Assembly (NCBI GenBank): GCA_023375675.1
Contig: JALQBC010000046.1
Location: 124,001-188,000 of the forward strand
Length of the DNA stretch: 64,000 nt
Direction of reading: 5' to 3'
From: Cytospora piceicola
Lineage: Eukaryota > Ascomycota > Sordariomycetes > Diaporthales > Cytosporaceae
Shown piece after piece: positions 23,152 to 34,500 of the stretch. The number at the start of each line of letters is the position of its first letter. The first letter of the stretch is position 1. The position numbers were made by a program, and so were the translations under genes. The notes beneath the pieces are model-generated. The model made no database searches and had not been told where the DNA came from. It was given only the letters and a program-made list of their open reading frames with translations.

Positions 23152-24508
23152 ATGAAGTACGTCCTCGGCTTGGCCGCCGTTGGCTGCTCGACTTTTGTTG
23201 AGGCTGGGAGCTTCAAGTGGAATGCGAATGATATTGAACGGAGATGGACTCCGGCATACCCGACAGTCGGTGTCATGCCGATGCTGGGCGCAGCCCCGGC
23301 GCCGACCAGTCCTCCCATTTTGGCAGAGGCAAGAGACTTCAAGAGGTCAACGGAGAACAACACATGCGCATATCTCAGTGGGGATGCGGGTAAGTTGGCT
23401 GAAGGAGCAGTGAACATGACACGGCCTTTGTTGACCTGTCTGAAGACATACCGCTATACTGCCAAACCGATTCAGTATGCGTCTATAACCCGATCGACAC
23501 GAATATTGGCTGCTGCCCGGACACATCGACGCAGTGTATTCCATATACAACATGCTACGATATGACCGACGCAAGTCTCTACACGACAGATAATGGCAAA
23601 ACTATGTTGTGGTAGGTCGCCTTTGGTCCTGTTGCTCAGCCTGATAAAAATCGCTGACCACGTCTCACAGTGCGGACGCCCATTATCCCCGGTGCAAGCG
23701 GCATATATTTCAAGACGATGCGTATACAGGATACACGATGTGGGGGTGTGCAATTGCAGGCGGGACAGATAAGGTGTGGTATAGTGCGACATACACGCCG
23801 TCGACTGGTGGAAGCTCTGCCAGTGACCTGGACATCAGTCTAACCGGCGCTTCGGCGACGTTGAGCAGCGGGCCAACTTCTGGATCCGCCAGCGCCACCT
23901 CAGACGGCTCACCCGATACCTCGGCCATGGCCACGAAGTCCAAAGGCTCCTCGACCAACACCGGCGCGATCGTCGGGGGCGTCATCGGAGGTGTGGCCGT
24001 GGTTGCACTGTTCGTCCTGGCCCTCGTCTTCCTCCTCCGCCGGAGACGGCGCGGTGCAGGCCCGAACGACGGCCCCGATGCCCAGCAGGCTCCCGCCGGC
24101 CAGGCCGGCGGCTACCCGCCGCAGTCCCCCTCGTCCCAGCCGGCCATGCAGCAGCAGTACGAGCAGCCCAACTTCCAGCCGCCCGTGGACCCTGCCACTG
24201 GCTATGCCGCGGTGGCGCCTGCGAAGCCGGGCTACAGCTACAACGCCACCCACAGCATGTACGGCTCGACGACGGTGGGGACCCCTCCGGGCAGCCCTCC
24301 TTCACAGAGCCCTGGCCCCGTGTCAATGATATCGGGCTATCCGGTGTCGAACGCCAGTACCTATGCCCTGAACCCACATGGCGACCCGGCATATGGTGCT
24401 CTCCAGAACCAGGGCGTGGGTGCTGGCGCTGTTCAAGCACATGCGGGTAATGTTTACCACGAGATGCCTACCGAGCCATCTGATAGGGAACTGAGGGAGT
24501 TGCCTTAG
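23152..24508 (+). CDS. Cysteine-rich single-pass cell-surface protein with proline-rich cytosolic tail
   Basis: Exons 23152-23389, 23446-23611 and 23671-24508 give 413 aa. Residues 1-19 (MKYVLGLAAVGCSTFVEAGS) form a signal peptide. The extracellular part, about residues 70-170, has at least ten Cys, including CVYNPIDTNIGCCPDTSTQC, and continues across both splice sites, which supports the model. A Ser/Thr/Gly-rich stalk (SATLSSGPTSGSASATSDGS) suitable for O-glycosylation follows. One membrane helix (AIVGGVIGGVAVVALFVLAL, about residues 233-258) is closed by a basic RRRRR stop-transfer signal. The ~150-residue tail is rich in Pro, Gln, Tyr and Ser. This resembles fungal wall sensors or mucin-like receptors in layout, but I do not recognise the Cys domain as WSC or CFEM. 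Function is unknown. Confidence 0.78.
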
Positions 24509-25274
24509 GTCGATGTCTTGTATAGGGCGTGTGGACTGGTTCGATGGGGCTATAGGTGGCTATGCGGACATTGGTGTCTGCATTCACAGCGTCCTCTGTC
24601 TGTTGTCACGACGCGCTTGCGATGTGATTTCCTCATCTGGTATTCATGATGGTGGAGACTGAGATCCTGCGTAATCTGTCTGCATCAGTCAGTCTATACG
24701 ACCAGGCACATATATACCTCCAATACTACCTACTCCACACTCCACTTCCCAAGTCATGTCGTTGCCCTTCCCGGACAGCGCAATGTCCTTCGATTTTGAG
24801 CTCTATCGTTGGGGCCGACTGCGTTCCGTTCAGGGTGTGTACGGATCCGTATGATGTTTGCAGTTCATTATTTCTTTCCTCCAGGGTCTTTCCCCACGTC
24901 TCCACTCTCGATTCCTGCGCGCCATCAACATGGTGGCACCATCGTGGTTTCACTTAGGCAAGTGGTGATATACTAGAGGGAATGGTTCCAGGCGGGCCTC
25001 CCTTATGGCCCCGACATCCCGAGGAGTGGACTCTTCCGAAAGAACTGACTTTACACCCGCTGCCCCGGGTGGACAAGATGACCCCTGCCGGTCGAATAAG
25101 AGTGCTGCAGGTGGGACTACCAATGACAAACATGCACTAACCGATCACCCCTGTGAGCGGTGAGCCAGGGGTTGAAGTCAAATATCTATCTCGAGGCTCC
25201 CCCAGGCCTCAGTGAATATTATTTCGCAGGGCGACAACTTCTCAAGATCCAGGTTCTGTCACATATCATAAAAC
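24509..25274. other. Intergenic region, nothing recognised
   Basis: Short open frames only. Contains the 3' flank of the surface-protein gene and the promoter of the NAD(P)-binding gene. Confidence 0.5.
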
Positions 25275-26633
25275 ATGCCTAGAATATTCTGGTAATAAAC
25301 CACAAGTCCCCAATTCCTCAGATTGGCGAGACCACAACTAACAGGTGGAACAGTATCGGCGCAACGGGCCACGTGGGCGGTGCGGTGCTGCACAAGATAC
25401 TGGAGCAGTACCCCAACGATGTGCAGGTGACGGCGATGGTCCGGGGCGAGGACAAGGCCTCGCGCCTCGTGTCCAAGTACCCCCAGGTGCAGACGGTCGT
25501 GGGCGAGATGGGCGACGCGGACAAGATCGAGGCCGCCAGCCGCGAGGCCGACATCGTCATCAACATGGCCCCGGACATCACCCACAGCAAGGGCATCTCG
25601 GCCGCCATCCGCGGCCTCAAGGCGCGCGCCGAGGCCGGGTCGCCCAAGTCGTACTACATCCACACCTCGGGGGCGTCGCTGATCTGGGACGAGCCGGAGG
25701 GCCACAAGGACGCCAGGTGGTGGGACGACATCGCCGATATCAAGGAGCTGAGCGCGAAGGGGGAGAGCCACACGTAAGTGTCGCAACTGAGCTTCTTATA
25801 ACATCGGTCAAGCTAACTCTCGTGAAATAGGCACGCCGTAACGGACAAGCTTGGTAAGTGTTTTCTAGACGTCGAGACATGTTCGATCCAGGAGCACCTA
25901 CAGGAAAAAAAACCCTGTACTCCTGAAACACCTCGTGACTCCTGTATCCCCCCCTTTTAGGCAAATACTGACTCACGCGCCCCTCCCAAAAGTCCGCGAC
26001 GCATCGCCAGACGTCAACGTCGCCATCGTCTCCCCCGGCTTCATCGGCGGCATGAGCCCGTCGATCGAGCACCCCACGCCCATCACGACGCCGGCCCTCC
26101 TGACGACGGCGCGGGCCTTCGGGTCGGGCTTCCAGATCGCCCGGGGCGAGAACACGCTCGCGTGGATCCACGTGGACGACCTGGCGCGCATCTACATGAT
26201 CCTGGTCGGCGACGCGCTCGCCGCGCTGGCCGGGGCGCCCGTCCAGAGGCCCGCCGGGCACCTGCCGGTGTGGGGCCCCGAGGCGTACTACTTCGGGACC
26301 GGGGAGGACATCTCGTTCGCCGACTTCATGCGGGGGCTGGTGGCGGTCCTGAAGGAGCACGGCGTCGTCGACAGCACCGAGATCAGGTCCGTCAACGTCA
26401 CCGAGGCCGCGAGGATCAGCCTGGCCGGGCCGGACGGGGAGTACGACGCCATGGCGGCGCCGCCGCCGCCTGACTCCTGGGCCATGCACATCTCCATCAT
26501 GTACGGCGTGAACATGCGGGTACATGCGTCGAGGATCAGCCGGCTGGGCTGGAAGCCGGAGAAGGGGTCTGTGGTCGACACGTTCAAGGACATTGTGCCT
26601 CAGTACCTCGCCCGGGAAAGCAAGACTGCTTAA
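25275..26633 (+). CDS. NAD(P)-binding epimerase/NmrA-like protein
   Basis: Rossmann-fold protein of 366 aa. Exons 25275-25291 (17 nt), 25354-25773, 25831-25853 (23 nt) and 25993-26633. The tiny first exon supplies MPRIF; splicing joins it to IGATGHVGGAVLHKILEQ, restoring the N-terminal GATGxxGG cofactor motif. The acceptor at 25353 is preferred over 25344 because the CTAAC branch site would be only a few bases from the latter. Later features are VVGEMGDADKIEAA, YYIHTSGASLIWDEPEG (active-site region), DVNVAIVSPGFIGGM and AWIHVDDLARIYMIL. These place it with NAD-dependent epimerase/dehydratase-like proteins common in fungi. The substrate is unknown. A cytosolic location is likely, as no targeting signal is visible. 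Confidence 0.82.
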
Positions 26634-26870
26634 GAACAAACATGCATCAGGAATAGTCGCACACCGCGGAGAATGGACCGCTTGGGCTGGACTGTGAGGT
26701 CGAAGGGTGGAGCTGAATAATAATATAAGATTATCCTGCACGCAAGATACGGATCCGGCCTGTAAGTGAACCGGCAAGAAGGATGAGGGCTCCTCGTGGG
26801 ACTTCTCGTACTTGGGGCAAGTCTTGCAGCGAAGCCTTTGGCTTTATGCTTTCCAGTGCTTGTAGACTGT

Positions 26871-27555
26871 TTATGCGCCTTCCAGCGCCCTCCCTATCAG
26901 AGACAGTGCTCGGTCGCTGTGCTTCATTTGCAAGGCCATTTCTCTGCCCTTGGGGCTCATCTTACCCCACGTCTTCCGCAGGATGTTTACAATCTTGTCA
27001 TCACTGTGATCGGCATTCTGCTCAAAGCCGTCCAGCTGGTCATTGAGGAATACCAGACACGCCACATCCTCCAGGACCTGGGTCTCCTCGTTGGTCGCCA
27101 GGTCGTGCTTGCTTATCAGGGCCGAAATCCGGTCGAGCTCGTCGCCCGGGAGGGGGTCGTCCATGGAGCCCAACATCTCCTTGACCTGGGCCGCCGCCTG
27201 GGACTTTTGCTTCGCCCTCCACGAGAGGTAGCCAGGCCGCGTCATGGGGTGGCTGCTTCGTGGTAGCTCCCACCTTTCCTCTCGCGTCAGTCACCCCGCT
27301 CGGTGTCGTCCAGGCAGAGTGGGAAGCGACAAACCTCTTGAAATGCTGCGCCCGGCAGGCGATCTGCAGCTCGGGGGAGGCACCTGGGCACCTCAACGCG
27401 AGGAACCGCGTCATCTTCTGGGCGTAGTGAAGCTCATATGGCACCTCCGCGGAGCCGTCTGCGGATGGGGTTTTGTTGGGGTCCTGAGCGTGAGCATCGT
27501 CAATGAGCTTCAGGGCAGCGGCATAATTCCCCTCGAGGGGTGCAAGGGAACCCAT
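26871..27555 (-). CDS. DUF4202 family protein
   Basis: Exon 1 is 27555-27335, intron 27334-27274 and exon 2 27273-26871, giving 207 aa. The start yields MGSLAPLEGNYAAALKLIDD. Conserved family segments are VPYELHYAQKMTRFLALRCP and ELQIACRAQHFKR, then across the junction WELPRSSHPMTRPGYLSWRA, followed by ISALISKHDLATNEETQVLE and DVACLVFLNDQLDGFEQN. Many His and Asp residues in these motifs recall HD-type metal-binding folds, but that is inference. DUF4202 proteins are often mislabelled 'glutamyl-tRNA synthetase' in fungal genomes; nothing here supports that reaction. It is convergent with the NAD(P)-binding gene, 237 bp away. The donor is the less usual GTTTGT. Confidence 0.85.
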
Positions 27556-29116
27556 GATGAATATGTTAATTTTTTTGATGTCAAAAATTCGAAGCCGAAT
27601 GTCCTGACAATGAGATCGAACTGAATCAAACATGAGTGAAAGGTTCGTTCAATTGCCAGATCAGGCTTGTATGACTCAGCTAGACTTTATGACATGTGAT
27701 TGGCCAAAATAATCACACCACCACAACATCATCACCTGAGGGTCCTCTTGTTGGGTTTTTCTTCCTTGTCTATCCACTGTGAATAATGAATGGCTTGATA
27801 TCAGGCGTCTCCAGAGAAGGTGGGGGCAGTGTTCAGCAATATACTCCTCAGGTTTTATCAGCGTTGTTGCCAGGTCAGAGCTGCAAAGTATAGCACAAAT
27901 GCACTTATAATAATATCATTGATTCAATGTTACCAACGAATTACATAGACAACTCGCGAGGTCAAGAAATACCGTATAGTAATATATATTTAGTAACCAC
28001 GAAGCTCACGGGTTTGGTTTGGAGAACCCTGTTCCGGTGGTTCGTTCCAATGTACGTGTACTACATACTTTGGTAGCATACTCATCAATATTATAGATGA
28101 CACTGTTCATTATGAGTATATGCTTCCAAGGACTACATGCATTAGGACTATTTGATACTGAAATTATTACAAAGTACCAGTTGACTCCTCCCCTTCATTC
28201 TTCTCATTGTTTTGCATCCCTACACTGTAATTCATGTTAAAGTTCGAGGAATGCTATGAGACTCGTTATTTTGCATCATAGATTTATATCATTCCTAGTT
28301 CTGTAGAACTGGGTTGCAGCAGTAAGCCTTCAATGTTCTGTTATCTTGAAGTATCGTAATCCATACGAGCTGTATAGACTTGGCACTTTTCATTGCCGTT
28401 TGGACAGAGTCCATAGAATACGTATTACGGTATTTGGGCATTTCTTGACCATTGGTTACCTAAACTTGAGAGTTGTCCAAAGGTTTTGCGTTTCTGCTTT
28501 TCATTGAGAGACCATAGATAGGGTGGGTGCCATTGATATCCTGAATGGGCTTGAATAATTATGACCTTTTCTCAGTCTTCTTATCGCATGAATACCAGAA
28601 CTCGTTTGTAAATATATAGTTCCTACTCAAGTACTGTAGCGTGGCTAAGCAAAGCGAAACCATATCAGGATCAATCACCACTGTGACCTTACCCACCCCT
28701 CAATCAGATATAGATATCTGATAGCTGTTTGCCCCTATAATCGTAGAAAGTTTCTCTATCAGAAATGATCCTATTTGTTCAAAGTAACGACATTGCGTCC
28801 CGTTTCTCCATGTGATCTGAGCAGAGCTGGCCCCTTCGGCCCAGCAAATAAGCAATTAAATTTTCCACTGACGTTTAACCAAACAACCAGACAGAAACCA
28901 CAAATCCACTGTGCAGCCATTCTACCTGATCTTACCTGATCTTATCCTCCAACCTTCCACCTCACTCAATTCGCATTCCATACCATCCTGATTACCGCAT
29001 CAACCTGCTCCCACCTTCTGCGGTGCCGAACAACGTGCACAGCACAGTCAACAAACAATCCAGTACCAACAAGTACCAAGTTCCGCTTCCCTTATTCCTT
29101 CCCCTAATCAATCGTC
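27556..29116. other. AT-rich intergenic region
   Basis: About 27640-28800 is visibly richer in A+T than the surrounding DNA and has no open frame of note. It may be an old mutated repeat, but no terminal repeats or transposon protein remnants were found. From about 28810 the composition returns to normal; a CA/CT-rich stretch near 28910-29100 is the probable leader of the next gene. Confidence 0.45.
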
Positions 29117-30541
29117 ATGTCATCACGCAGCCTCTCTATCAAGGGCAAGAGGAAGGGCGAGCGTGTCGCGATCTCAAACTGCAACATCGAGCCACTCAAC
29201 CTGCTCATCCCAGGTGGCGGCCCCATCTTAGTCCCCAAGAACAAGGCCTGGCCTGGGCAGAAGAAGAAGAAGACGACCGTTGCAGTCGAGATTCCCCTCA
29301 CCGACGAGGACTACTACGATGCAGAGGAGGAGGACGAGCTGGAGGAGCGGCTCGCCGCCGAGGTGAAGTCAAGGAAGGTCAGCCAGGCCGCCAGAGCCAG
29401 CCCAGAGAAGAAGAAGAGGAAGGAGAAGGTCGCTCGTAAGGTCGACGCCAAGAAGCCCACCAGGGCTGATGTCGAGGAGCGCGATCGCGAGAAGCTCACG
29501 CAGCGCATCAAGGAGCACGAGGAGTACATTGCGCAGCTGAAGGCCAGGTACAAGGACAAGAAGGCCCCAGCGAAGGCCCCCGAGGAGACCGAACCCGACG
29601 CCAGCACCGGCACCGAAACCGAGACCGACGCCACCACAGCCGACGGCGCGGCCCAGAGCTCCGAGACCGACACCGCCGCCGCCGCCGCCGGCACCGCCAG
29701 CGAGAAGGTGCGCGGCATGCTCAGGGCCATCAGGATCGAGGCGGCCGGCGCCGGCGGCGAGGGCTTCACGCCGTCCGAGGACGCGCAGATCCTGGCGCGC
29801 AAGGAGGCCGGCGAGTCGTTCGGGGTGATCGCGGGCTTCATGAAGCGCACCCGGAAGCAGGTCTCGCAGAGGTACGGCGAGCTGGTCGCGGCCGGGAAGA
29901 CGGCGGAGACGGCGGGCACCGACGGCCCCGGCGAGGGGGCGGCGGCTGCCGGCGCGGGGGCCACGGGCGCGGAGGGGGCGGGTGGTGCCCAGGACGGTGC
30001 TCAGGTGGTTGATGGCGACTTTGGTGGGCTTTTCGACCTCGGCGGCCTCACGACCGCGCTGGAGGCCGTCGCGGAAGAGCAGGCCGAAGGGACGGAGAAG
30101 AAGGAGGAGAAGAAGGACTCCCCAGCCAAGAACAGCGACAAGGCCAGCAAGAAGGACAAGCGCCAGAAAAACAAGCCCTCCCCCGGACAGCCCAAGGGCG
30201 ACGTCAAGAACACCACCCCGCCCAGGTCCGCTGCCGCCGAGGGCAACGGCGGCGAGTCCGGCTACGAGGGTGGCTCCGAGGCCGTCCCCGCCGACGCCGG
30301 CGCCCGCCTCTACATCAACCAGTACGCCAGGCAACTCCTCCGGCACAAGGACAGGATCCCCGAGGCGGACGACAAGTTTGACGAGAACGACTGCATCCTG
30401 CTCGCGATGGCCGAGAGCCACCTGAAGCACGGCAAGTGGGAGCAGATCCAGGCCAGCTTCGCCAACGCCACCGGCAGGATGGTGCCCGTCGAGGTGTTGA
30501 AGTACAAGCTTGGTGGGGGTGAGAAGCCCGATGGTTACTAG
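29117..30541 (+). CDS. Myb/SANT-like domain protein, low-complexity and highly charged
   Basis: Intronless frame of 474 aa. The N-terminus has a conserved-looking segment (NCNIEPLNLLIPGGGPILVP). Residues 60-150 are Lys/Glu-rich and probably coiled-coil (ERDREKLTQRIKEHEEYIAQ). A first Myb-like helix set lies around residue 215-255 (FTPSEDAQILARKEAGESFG, then AGFMKRTRKQVSQRYGELV). A second, weaker one lies near the C-terminus (DENDCILLAMAESHLKHGKW, then QIQASFANATGRMVPVEVLK). Between them run Ala/Gly- and Lys-rich stretches that look disordered. Several basic clusters could serve as nuclear localisation signals. A nuclear DNA- or chromatin-binding role is inferred, but no named orthologue is recognised. 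Upstream lies the AT-rich gap, so no operon-like context exists. Confidence 0.72.
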   Translation: MSSRSLSIKGKRKGERVAISNCNIEPLNLLIPGGGPILVPKNKAWPGQKKKKTTVAVEIPLTDEDYYDAEEEDELEERLAAEVKSRKVSQAARASPEKKKRKEKVARKVDAKKPTRADVEERDREKLTQRIKEHEEYIAQLKARYKDKKAPAKAPEETEPDASTGTETETDATTADGAAQSSETDTAAAAAGTASEKVRGMLRAIRIEAAGAGGEGFTPSEDAQILARKEAGESFGVIAGFMKRTRKQVSQRYGELVAAGKTAETAGTDGPGEGAAAAGAGATGAEGAGGAQDGAQVVDGDFGGLFDLGGLTTALEAVAEEQAEGTEKKEEKKDSPAKNSDKASKKDKRQKNKPSPGQPKGDVKNTTPPRSAAAEGNGGESGYEGGSEAVPADAGARLYINQYARQLLRHKDRIPEADDKFDENDCILLAMAESHLKHGKWEQIQASFANATGRMVPVEVLKYKLGGGEKPDGY

Positions 30542-31590
30542 GCTGCGATGGGATCGCTTCAAGAATTAGAGGCGGCACGAAGGGGGGGGGGGTGTTGACG
30601 TTTCGAGTTGATGGATAGTTCTCAGCTGAAGGGTATAATTGGCTCTGGAGGGCTTAGCCGTCAACTGGCACTCTGTTCGGAGGCTTCTCGTGCTTCATAT
30701 GATGAAGATGGCACGAAACAAACGAAAGAGTGAAGTTGGCTGGAGAATGATCTCGAAGTTCTTCTGCGCTCCAGGGCGCGTTTGTGTGTGTGATTTGCGG
30801 ACGCCTTGAGAATAAAAACTCCCATGTCGCATGACAGCAGCAACGAAGGCATGATAGGAAGATGATGGCGGACCACTATCTCCATGTGTAGGATTCACGC
30901 ACATAGAAGGGGAAAGAGCCTTTCACGGGACTTCAAGAGGATTCGAACCTCGGGAGAGACATTGCGGGAATGTGCGCCTCATTTTGACTGAAATATCAGC
31001 GCCTGGCTGTTATGACCACTTGCTCTGGCATGATGAGGTATAGTTTGGAGGGGGGGGGCCTTCCAAATTGATCTGGCAATATCAAGCCCACATTTTGAGC
31101 AGGTAACGGAATTTGCAAGGCTCCGAACGCTTCTGTAAATGTCCTTTTCATAGCCACATCTGACGATAATCAGTAACAGGCAGACATAATGGAGTACAGA
31201 TATCTGCACATATACCAGCGACATCAAGTGCCCATGTGCACACATACCAGTGACATATTGCCTGGTTGTGTTGAGGTAGGGACGGACAAAATACTGCCAT
31301 TCGCCATAAGTGTATACAGAGTCACCAGATAACCTTAGGGCAGATCAGGAGCAGCATATTGCTGTGGCAGCGGTTCACCATTGCTGGAAACTAGTTCTGT
31401 CCCGGTCGAGCACCCAGGCGATAATACAGTATCCAAACTCTGCAGTCTGAAACCCACCACGAGTGAAAATGAGATGCTTTGTTTCCTTTTCCAACGCCTT
31501 CTTGAGATATTCGATTATAGTACAAGGATATTACAATCCCCTTCCCCCTAGGCACAAAAAGCCCCGTATCTTGCTTGCCCTGCCCTGCCC
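30542..31590. other. Intergenic region with G-runs and a tRNA-like relic
   Basis: Contains homopolymer G stretches near 30583-30592 and 31050-31058 and the tRNA-like segment listed separately. No protein gene is supportable. The segment lies downstream of both flanking genes, which converge here. Confidence 0.5.
30930..31035 (-). pseudogene. tRNA-like relic, possibly tRNA-Leu(CAA)-derived
   Basis: On the minus strand a perfect B-box string GGTTCGAATCC lies at 30949-30939. About 60 bases upstream is an A-box-like GAGCAAGTGG. Between them are a hairpin with five-base arms (ACATT/AATGT) suggesting a class II variable arm, and a TTTCA-GTCAAAA-TGAGG stem-loop whose seven-base loop would present CAA. 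However the 5' strand that should pair with TGAAGTC is missing, one T-stem pair is mismatched and the discriminator position is wrong for Leu. I therefore call it a degenerate relic, or chance, rather than a functional tRNA. Confidence 0.22.
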
Positions 31591-34500
31591 TCACCTGCGA
31601 TTCGAAGAAGAAGCGCTGGGCCTCGGCCCCGGGTGCCGCCTCCGCCTGCTGGTCAGGCCCATGTTCTCGGCCTCGCGGCCCTCCTCGGCGCTCTCGAACC
31701 GCTCGTGCCCGACGGCAATGACCTTGACCATGTTGCCGAAGCCCACGGCCGCGCTGCTGGAGCCCACCTTGATGATGGGGCCCAGGCCCGAGATCATCAA
31801 GGCCGTGGGGTCGCCCGGCCCGATGAACGGCGCCGTCTCGATGTCCCCTTCCCTCTCTAGCCTGGTCATCACCCATATCTCCCAGATGCCGTCGGACTTG
31901 GGGCGTTTCAGCGGCGGGGAGTCGGCGCGTCCTCGCCGGCGTAGGCTGGACTGTGCAAATGTCGGTAGCCGTTCCTGGATCGGGCTCCTCGGGGCTTCCT
32001 CTTCCTTCATCCTTATGCCAAGGACACATCCGTTGCGCAGCGGCGTCCACACTCCAGGGTTGCGGATCCGGCGAGTAATCTGACTAGTCTCAGCCCATGT
32101 GCAGCTACTCCCGGGGGCAGGAGCTGCCGGGTCAGAGAAGCAGATGCTGTCACAGTTCTCACTGGGCAGATACGTTTGTATAACCAAATCTCCGTCCTCC
32201 TGACTGATATAGGCAAGTGTCAGTGAGGAGACCGTCCCTCTACCCTGTGGCCCCACTCTTTGTCCGTTATAGACGAACTTCACAGAACGCGGATAGCTTG
32301 CTTCGGTTTGAAATGTATGTACGATCTTGGACGCATGGAGATTGACCAAGTCAACGCTGTGGGAGCGGACTACCATGTACGACGAGAAGCTTTGGACAGG
32401 GAGCAGGGTATGTGGCTCCTTATCATCCCCTGTATCAAGTCTGACCTCTGAAGATATCCATTCACCGTTACGGAGAGACGATTGATATATACTGGCGCGA
32501 CGGGATAAGGTAATTACCGTTGTGCGCGGGTCAGGGTTGAGCGCTGTGGCTATATTGTGAGAATTGTATGTCAGCCGATGATCTACAGAATGGCTGTGAA
32601 GATAGGATCGGGACATGAAACGTACCTTTTTCTGTGATAGACACAGCACAGACGAGAGGACTCTTGCAGACCACATGTTCGGTGGAGTCAGGGACGTCGG
32701 GCCATAGTTCTACTATGGTGCCATTGTGTCTTACGATAATGATCGACCGCAGAGCTCTTCTTCTGGTGGGACCGAAGAAGAAACCCTCCGGTCTCTGGGC
32801 GTACAGCTCGACAGGCATCGACGGGCCCCATTCCTGCTCATTCATGTTCCAGAGGAGCACATGACCAGTCGAAAGTAGTGCCAACCAATTCGAATCATCA
32901 TCGACAGCCATCGCCAAAACCGGAAAAGGGCTCTCCAGGGGAGACCTGGGCATGCTCAACACATGACCAGCAAAGTCGTAGCGCAGATTCCACACTCTGA
33001 TCTTACGGTCAAGTCCAGCAGAAACCACATGACTGTCAGGGGCGGCTGCCAACTTCGCCACGTCCAGTTCGTGCCCGTTGACCAGGTTCTTGACCGAAAT
33101 TAGAGGCTCATCGTCCATATCGTATTCACCTCGGGCCTCTGCCATCTCGTCCCACAACAAGTAGTTCATCAGAAGTCTAACCAAGGCAACGATAATGAGG
33201 ACCGTGACGATGAAAGGCGTCAGTTGGTGGTGAGCAAAGTCGTAGACAGCGTCCGGAAACAAGCGAGCACCACTAGACGGGTTTCGATTTGCACCTTTTA
33301 TTACGAAATTGACCGGTTCGTGGACGCGGGCGATATAGCTATGCGCCCATGGCTTGATGACGTTAATCACCTCCTTTGCTGTCTCGTGGTCTTGGAGTCG
33401 CAGCCAGGACTTGGGATTGCGAGCTTGATGTATCTCGGCGTATGGGGAGGGCGAAGCTTCTGGACGAGCCGCTCTCCAGAGGAGACGGAGAAGACCTGCA
33501 GGACTCCGTGCGCTTGCAGTCTCTACGAAATGCCATTGTGCCACGACAACAAAACCTAGCATCACGATGGTTCCTGCAATGCGGGTCGAGAGTCCTACCC
33601 TCCCTTGTAAAACGGCGTCCACTAGCGACTGACGGGGCCGAGCGTCAAGGGATGATCGGTGCTGTTGGAAGCTCGCCTTGTCCAGCGCATCGCTGAGCTC
33701 GGTTCGGCGCACGTCTACACTCAAGACCGAAAGAAAGAAGGTCGAGAGGTAGAAGAAGTCGAAGAGAATGGCGATAGCCGCAAACGTGCAGAATGCCGAC
33801 ACTCCTGACGACACTACCTTGGACAAGCCCCAGAGGATCAAGAAATTCTGCGTGACGCTGGCAAGCGCAACATGTCCTGTCTCACCGAACGCATACCCGA
33901 TCCGGCTGCTCGTATTGTGGTCGGAAGGTGTGAGAATGACCGAATTGATCAGCCGGAAAATGTTCTCTAGACTCATTGCTGCGAGGACCAGAGGATACGC
34001 TGCCCTTGGGATCCTGGAGAGGTCGATTCGGAGCACCGCGCAGACCGTCAGGCTGGAAACTATCGACATGGCGATCTGCACAACCACAGTCACGATGAGA
34101 CCGAGTTTGGATTTTACCGCCCTAATCTTGCTCAGACTCAACAAGAAGTAGGTGATAGTTAACCAGTATGCCAAAGAGAGCACGATGATATCCTGCCATG
34201 AAATCGGGCGAAACTGAAAATCGTATAGCTGCGAAGCAGCTGACCGGCCATCCGGCGGGAAGACGTCCCATTCATCGGTCTTGCGAGAGGCATACCGCTC
34301 GAGTTTCCGCTCCCACTGCCTCCCAACGGGTGAATCCGGTCGATGAAGCAAGGTGATCACCAGCGCGTCGGCACCGACAAGCCGCCTGTCCTCGAAGTTT
34401 TTGCCACTGAAAACAATCGAATGTCGTAGTGTAACATTCACCGAGGTCGGCTGTGTCTTCTTTTCGTTGACCGTGTTGAGAAGGTTCGGGTCCTGCTTGA

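Noticed and set aside
25740..26777. Minus-strand open frame of 345 codons
   Set aside because: Antisense shadow of the NAD(P)-binding gene; Arg/Pro/Val/His-rich and without family features.
27040..27633. 197-codon minus-strand frame reading through the DUF4202 intron
   Set aside because: After HFKR it loses family similarity, while the spliced frame restores WELPRSSHPMTRPGYL, so the unspliced frame is not the gene.
29369..30562. Minus-strand open frame of 397 codons
   Set aside because: Antisense shadow of the Myb/SANT-like gene, composed of Leu/Gly/Val/Arg repeats.
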